A program made the position numbers and the translations under genes. A stretch of DNA of 64,000 nucleotides from the NCBI GenBank assembly GCA_021186555.1, contig JAJKFL010000039.1:22644733-22708732 (forward strand). The letters are read 5' to 3'. Of the stretch, positions 59,108 through 64,000 are shown piece after piece. Below the pieces are notes generated by a model. The model was given only the letters and a program-made list of their open reading frames with translations. It made no database searches and had not been told where the DNA came from. Every line of letters begins with the position of its first letter. Position 1 is the stretch's first letter. This DNA comes from Reticulitermes speratus (Eukaryota; Arthropoda; Insecta; Blattodea; Rhinotermitidae).

Positions 59108-61099
59108 CTATATTAGCACATCCTGTATGTAGTATCGCCATCCTGGACGGTCCTCGGCTTTCCTCAAGGATCGTTGGAGAGGCAGATCAGTGATCCTCTT
59201 CACCTGATCTACCCATCTATTAGCAGTCCTTCCTCGTGGTCTTCTGCCTTCAACCTTCCCCTCCATGATAATCTTCTCAAGGTTCTCTCCGTCTCTCCTT
59301 ACAACATGTCCGAAGAACTGGAGCATTCTTTTGTTGACAAGGGTAGAAAGACGGTTAGGTACTTTCAGTTCTTCCATGATTGACGCGTTAGTTCTTCTTT
59401 CCATCCAGGACACACGCAGCATCCTACTCCAGCACCACATCTCAAAGGCCTCAATGCGCTTTTCGTCGCTGGCACTAACAATCCAAGTCTCACAACCATA
59501 CAGAAGGACAGAGAAAACAAGGGATTCGACAAGTCGGATTTTTGTGTTGTTTGTTATTGACCTGCTCTGCCAAATCTTAGTTAGCTTTTTCATAGCGACT
59601 CTTCCAAGCATGATTCTTCTCTTTATCTCCTTTTGGGAGCTTCCTGTGTCGCTAATCAAAGAACCTAAGTATATAAAATAATTCACCACCTCCAGTCCGC
59701 TCAAGCAGCCTGTGAGCAGGACTTTTTCTCCGCGATCAACTATCATAAGTTTAGATTTATCTAGGTTGACATCTAAACCATACTGTAGGCTTATATTCTT
59801 CACCCTTCCAAAAATTTCCGATAGCTCTTCTTCACTGCTTGCAAGGAGAGTGGTGTCGTCAGCAAAGCGCAAGTTGTTAATTTTCCTCCCGCCAATTGAG
59901 ACGCCTCCATCCCAGCCATCAAGAGATTTCCTTATGATGTGTTCGCCATATGTATTGAAAAGTTGAGGGGACAAGACACATCCTTGTCTGACGCCCTTGG
60001 ACACACTGAAGAATTTTGAAATGTCTCCATCTACCCTTACGGCTACCGTGTTGTTCTCATATAGCCCTTTCATCAGCGAAATCAGATGCAGTGGGACACC
60101 AAATCCATTGAGTACTTGCCATAACTTGTCCCATACAACGCAATCAAAGGCATTCCTGTAGTCAAGGAAGCATATAAAAACAGGGATGCAAAACTCTCGA
60201 GCTTTTTCAATTATTTGCCTAATGTTGAAGATCTGCTCACGCGTTCCTTTTCCTTCAACAAATCCTGCTTGTTTCACAGGTATCTGGGGCTGTATATAAG
60301 GTTTCATGCGCTGGTTCACAATGTATAAGAGGATCTTACTTGCATGTGACACCAATGCAATTGTGCGATAATTAGAGCATTTCCTGACTGAGCCTTTCTT
60401 GTGTAGAGGAATGAAAATGGAACTAGTCCTATCTTTTGGCCATTCTCCAGAACTCCATACTCGATTACATAGTGCATGAAAGAAATCTATACCTTCTTCT
60501 CCCATCTCTTTAAGCATTTCTCCAGATATCTCATCGACTCCCGAAGCTTTGTTGTTCTTCAGGTATTTCATGGCATTCTCGACTTCACTGCGAAGAATGG
60601 GTGGTTCAGTTTCATGACGCTCTATTGCCCTTTGGTGGAAAACATTGTTATTTTCTCCAGAATATAATTTTACGCAATATTGTTTCCACCTTTTGATGGC
60701 TGCATCCCTGTCCCCTATAAGTGTGCCATTTTCGTCCTCTACTGCCCAAGTTTTAGGTTTAAACTCACGAGTGATACTGAACAATTTTCTGAAAAGTTCA
60801 TGGGTTTGATTGCGATTCTGGTGTTGTTCTATTTCCTCACATACATTGAGGATATATTGTGACCTGTCTATCCTGCAATTCCGTTGTATCTCTCGACACA
60901 AGAGCTTGTACTTGTCTTCTTTCACAGTGGTTTGGATACCACTTTTCTTCAAGTCTCTCCTTTCTTCAATAATTTGTAACATAGCTTGTGATAACCAGGG
61001 CTGATTCGCACCTGATGGCTTCTGTCTCACATCTGGAAGAGATGAAGAAACAATCTTTAAATTTCTCCCATGATTGAGAAACTGATTCATTATCTTCAA
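59108..61099 (-). CDS. RTE LINE reverse transcriptase (long open frame of the broken ORF)
   Basis: A 663-residue open frame copies element RNA into DNA at the nicked target. Visible landmarks are SNYRTIALVSHASK (about 242-255), motif A FLDYRNAFD (311-319, catalytic Asp 313), motif B VRQGCVLSP (370-378), motif C FADD (412-415), KYLGS-like IYLGSLISD, YGCETW, the RTE thumb WCWSRMLRVSWMERR and the C-terminal GRRPRGRTANRW. All three catalytic aspartates are present, so the domain looks intact. The annotated Met is not the true start: the frame is the continuation of the endonuclease-containing ORF after a frameshift near 61049. Unlike typical old copies, no internal stop is found over 2 kb. Confidence 0.9.
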   Translation of the reverse strand: MKIMNQFLNHGRNLKIVSSSLPDVRQKPSGANQPWLSQAMLQIIEERRDLKKSGIQTTVKEDKYKLLCREIQRNCRIDRSQYILNVCEEIEQHQNRNQTHELFRKLFSITREFKPKTWAVEDENGTLIGDRDAAIKRWKQYCVKLYSGENNNVFHQRAIERHETEPPILRSEVENAMKYLKNNKASGVDEISGEMLKEMGEEGIDFFHALCNRVWSSGEWPKDRTSSIFIPLHKKGSVRKCSNYRTIALVSHASKILLYIVNQRMKPYIQPQIPVKQAGFVEGKGTREQIFNIRQIIEKAREFCIPVFICFLDYRNAFDCVVWDKLWQVLNGFGVPLHLISLMKGLYENNTVAVRVDGDISKFFSVSKGVRQGCVLSPQLFNTYGEHIIRKSLDGWDGGVSIGGRKINNLRFADDTTLLASSEEELSEIFGRVKNISLQYGLDVNLDKSKLMIVDRGEKVLLTGCLSGLEVVNYFIYLGSLISDTGSSQKEIKRRIMLGRVAMKKLTKIWQSRSITNNTKIRLVESLVFSVLLYGCETWIVSASDEKRIEAFEMWCWSRMLRVSWMERRTNASIMEELKVPNRLSTLVNKRMLQFFGHVVRRDGENLEKIIMEGKVEGRRPRGRTANRWVDQVKRITDLPLQRSLRKAEDRPGWRYYIQDVLI

Positions 61100-61225
61100 A
61101 ATGAAGATCTCGGAGTTTTGGTCTTATAAGTTCTCCAAACTCTTGAAGAGATTTCCGGTCTGTGGGTCTGATACTTCTCGTTCTGTTCCTCTTGATGATT
61201 TTAAGTTTGATGCACATTTTCATCG

Positions 61226-61985
61226 CTAGCAAATTGTGATCACTACCGCAGTCTGCTCCGGGAAAGTCTTACAGTCCAAAATAGACGTCCTCCAACGTTG
61301 TCTCACCAATATGAAGTCAATCTGGTTACGAACCCTATCGCCGGGCGAAATCCATGTATAACGTCGCCTTGCATGGTGTTGAAAAAGTGTGTTGCAAACA
61401 GTCATGTCATTGTCAACACAAAATTCTAATAAGCGTTCACCCCGTTCATTTCTTATGCCAAGGCCGTATGGTCCAACCAGAGATCTCATATGGGTATCTG
61501 CATTAGTGTCTCCAATCTTGGCGTTGAAGTCTCCTTGTATTATTAATACCTCCCTGTTTGGGGTTCTACTGACGACATGTTCTAGTTGTTCATAAAACTC
61601 CTGGATTTCCTCAACAGGTGCAGCGGCGGTAGGAGCGTAGACCTGAATGATGTTTATTTTGCAGGGTTGTGCATTCAACTTGATGGAGATAATTCTGTCA
61701 CTGATGGGTTCATAACCAAGGATAGCCTTGTTCAAACTGTTAGAGACGACTATGGCAACACCATTCCGGCTCAGATTCTCACATCCTGATAAGTATACAG
61801 TGCTTTTTCCGTGTGTCACAAAATCCACAGCCCCTCCAGTGTGTCTCACTTAACCCAAGAATGTCCAATTTATGTAGATTCATTTCTTTCTCTATAACTG
61901 CAAGTTTCCCTGACTGAAAAAGACCACAAACATTCCATGTTGCAATCCTCTTGCTGACACGTAAGGACGCTTTGTGTTCTTTTTA
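61226..61985 (-). pseudogene. RTE LINE endonuclease domain, two frames
   Basis: The N-terminal apurinic/apyrimidinic-type endonuclease nicks target DNA for the LINE. On minus it begins SKRIATWNVCGLFQSGKL and LDILGLSETHW (Mg-binding Glu in SETHW) in one frame. It continues in a second frame with THGKSTVYLSG, NIIQVYAPT, IIQGDFNAKIG (catalytic GDFNA) and RNQIDFILV. The ending GADCGSDHNLLAMKM, with the catalytic SDH, is in a third frame. The core catalytic residues therefore survive, but single-base losses near 61833 and 61260 separate them. Confidence 0.85.
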
Positions 61986-62499
61986 TCGATTGGCTGATAT
62001 AGAGGCCTCTCTCAATCCCGTCCACCCCGGAGAACCGAATGGGGGACTAGAAAGTCCGGAACATTTCAAATTGAGCGTAGCCATGGGGTTGTCATGGGAT
62101 GGGTTCCAGCGGTGGTTTCCCGTTGCCTTCCGCCGTTTATATAGGCCGCCCTTAACCTAGGAAACAGACGCCTTTGGTAGCCGCCCCTAACCTGGAGTAC
62201 AGCCGCTACCCATTGGATTTCGGTGGCATTTCCACCACCGAGGGACCATTACCCTCCCAAGGGGACTCATCCGCCCGAAGCCGTTGGCCCCCTCAGGGTG
62301 TCAGGTTATTTCTGCCGCCCAACACTCGGCCATTGTTCCCCTTTTAGTCGCCTCTTACGACAAGCAGGGATACTGTGGTCTTATTCTACTACCCCAGCAC
62401 CACAGGGGGAACCTGTCCCTAGAGGTTCCTTAATCACATGTCTGAAAAATATGTTGTGCGATAGGCCTAAGGATTTCTTAAGGAAGTCCATGACGTTCG

Positions 62500-62885
62500 A
62501 TTTCATCATTCATTCATTCATTCATTCTGTAGTCTGTCTTACGACAGGTCCGTAGCCTCTTCCAAAGCGAGTTCTCCACTGCGTGCGATCTAGTGCTTCC
62601 TCTTTCAATTTCCAGTACCTTCTCTTTTCCTTAAGGTCATCCAGTAGCTGCTTACGTCTTCTCCCTCGTCTTCCCGTCATTTCTGTCCTTCCTTCTAACT
62701 TTCCTTCAATCACATGTTTTAGAAGGCAGTTTCTAAGCAAGATGTGACCAATCTTTTTATTGTATGTAAGATATTCCTCTCCTCTTTGACTCTGTGTAAT
62801 ACTTCTTCACTTCTCACACGATCGGTCCAACTGATCTTCTCCATTCTTCTCATTTCATCAAGTTTTTACTGGACTGATAAGAATC
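62500..62885 (-). mobile_element. LINE family C, reverse-transcriptase C-terminus and 3' end
   Basis: The minus strand encodes MEKISWTDRVRSEEVLHRVK. After a frameshift it continues KKIGHILLRNCLLKHVIEGK, TGRRGRRRKQLLDDLKEKR and LDRTQWRTRFGRGYGPVVRQ, then TTE and a stop. The 3' end is a run of GAAT units (plus-strand attcattcattc at 62505-62526). It is 5'-truncated and a different family from the RTE element beside it. Confidence 0.75.
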
Positions 62886-62969
62886 AAAGTCAAGTTCACA
62901 TTACCGGCTGTTAATACCAAGTTTCGTAAAAGTATTCTAAATGACTTTTACATTAACATGCACAGAAAT

Positions 62970-63258
62970 GAAGGTAGAAGTAAAGTTCACTCTAGAACAA
63001 GCCATGAAGGCCCAGAGGGGGAGTAAATGTACAGCTCTACTCTTTCTTTAACCTCGGCGCTAGATGGGGGTGGGTGGTCAACGCCACGCCCCAGCCGCTT
63101 TAACCCCCAGGAATGACCCGGTACCCATTGGACAGGAGGCTGGGTAGGCCCCAGGGCCAGTCTGGACGGGTGCTGAAAATCTCGCCCCCCCGGGATTCGA
63201 TTCCCGGACCGTCCAGCTCGTAGCGAGTCGCTATATTGACTACGCTATCCCGGCCCCT
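62970..63258 (-). mobile_element. Full-length SINE, family S1
   Basis: It is close to the copy at 19384 over its whole length, with A box tagcgtagtc and B box gggaatcgaatccc on minus. The flanks acagaaat (62962-62969 and 63259-63266) form a short target duplication. Confidence 0.8.
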
Positions 63259-63266
63259 ACAGAAAT

Positions 63267-64000
63267 AAATATATTCTCTAAAGTAATTTTTATGACAGAT
63301 TTCCCGCTTCCGTGTTCACCAGTCATTTCCAGCAATTCCCATGACCATATGTCGCATGCTGCACTCTCCGACGTAGGTCCTAGCTACGTTCCGGAAGGAC
63401 CAGCGCAAGTCGCAATTGAGTATACATGTACATGTATGAGTACAGGCAAGGGCATCCAGTTGAAATCCAAACTCGAACACACTAGAACTTTATCGGCCGC
63501 AGCATGACAGCCCCACCGCCTGGGTTATCATCCAGCAGTACTCGTCCACCACTTTCGTCTCATTGTGCCTTCATTCTCGCAAGAAAAAAATTCGGTGTGT
63601 TTAAAAAGTATTGTTATAATTAAATTTTTTTAGTTTTTAAAAATTGCGTAAGTCATGAGTGCGTGTATTTAGAGGCATCCGCTATAATTTAATCGAATAA
63701 CACCTATAGAGGTAGATCGTTATTGGGTTGAACGGTAGCCTTGCTGCGTTCATACTGATGCATTTCCTTTGTGCTGGAAAACTGGTTATTAATTGCGTTT
63801 GAACAAGGGCTGGAGTTTCTTTGAACAGACGAAGACAGTAATTGGACAAGCTGAAGCGTATGATATGTTCTCTGATATTTCTTGGTTGTCAAGTCTCTGT
63901 TAACAAAAGCCACAGCATTTATTTCCTTAAACCGATAATTTGACAAGAAGACATTAAAAGTAATATAATTCATGATAAATAAAGGAAAAATATCAGTGAT
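63267..64000. other. No feature recognised
   Basis: Mixed-composition sequence with short open frames only. No similarity, repeat or splice-bounded exon could be supported. Confidence 0.5.

Larger units (their letters stand above)
59046..62404 (-). mobile_element. Full-length RTE/BovB-type LINE (3.36 kb)
   Basis: The ends are fixed by a 16-bp target duplication, ggggtaacctgtccct (59030-59045) and gggggaacctgtccct (62405-62420), with one difference. On minus the order is a roughly 430-bp GC-rich 5' leader (containing cttgtcgtaagaggcgacta and ggaaggcaacgggaaaccac), an apurinic-type endonuclease starting RIATWNVCGLFQSGKL, a linker, reverse transcriptase, and a short 3' UTR. The element ends in two gactagagaa units. 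The intended single ORF is broken by three single-base losses: near 61833 in the endonuclease, near 61260 at FPGADCGSDHN, and near 61049 before the reverse transcriptase. Length, order and sequence match the RTE clade that includes vertebrate BovB. Confidence 0.9.

Noticed and set aside
1-64000. Retroviral, LTR-retrotransposon or Polinton remnants
   Set aside because: No LTR pair, gag, integrase or capsid-like reading frame was recognised on either strand.

Overview
This is animal nuclear DNA, almost certainly from an insect with a large, repeat-rich genome. Intergenic AT content is high, introns run to 6-22 kb, splice signals are ordinary, and there are many non-LTR retrotransposons and tRNA-derived SINEs. 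One recurrent LINE family ends its reverse transcriptase in MNLR(I/V)P and carries a GTTA-repeat tail. I associate that type with cockroach and termite genomes, but this is recollection, not a search result.

The one host gene I can support is the 5' part of TrpA1, a transient receptor potential A1 sensory cation channel, on the minus strand. Four coding exons fit together in phase: exon 1 (38671-38719, start codon and 16 codons), exon 2 (31837-32120), exon 3 (22504-22806) and exon 4 (719-875, first ankyrin repeat). They give a 212-residue N-terminal extension followed by the start of the ankyrin domain. The rest of the gene lies beyond the left edge. A further spliced but non-coding exon (53355-53619, minus) may be an upstream 5' UTR exon of the same gene. 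A perfect RFX X-box palindrome lies in intron 1.

Everything else is repeats. Region 1-22 kb (introns 4 and 3) holds a 124-bp tandem duplication next to the exon 4 donor, mariner fragments, two hAT elements (one with a nested SINE), two copies of a roughly 140-bp-period array, a near-perfect 0.7-kb foldback element and several SINEs. Region 23-38 kb (introns 2 and 1) holds LINE 3' ends, SINEs, a small inverted-repeat element and a GTGA-type minisatellite. Region 39-59 kb, upstream of TrpA1, holds more LINE copies, one with a twin-priming-like inversion and a nested SINE, two young SINEs with clear target duplications, and a Harbinger-like MITE. Region 59-62.4 kb holds a full-length RTE/BovB-type LINE with a 16-bp target duplication, an intact reverse-transcriptase reading frame and three single-base frameshifts elsewhere.

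The least ordinary signal is a scattered set of hammerhead-ribozyme-like motifs of the kind known from Penelope-like retroelements. The best are at about 7.7, 17.7, 26.3 and 47.8 kb. Several sit in both arms of inverted-repeat (foldback) elements. No rRNA gene, real tRNA gene, CRISPR array or retroviral element was recognised.
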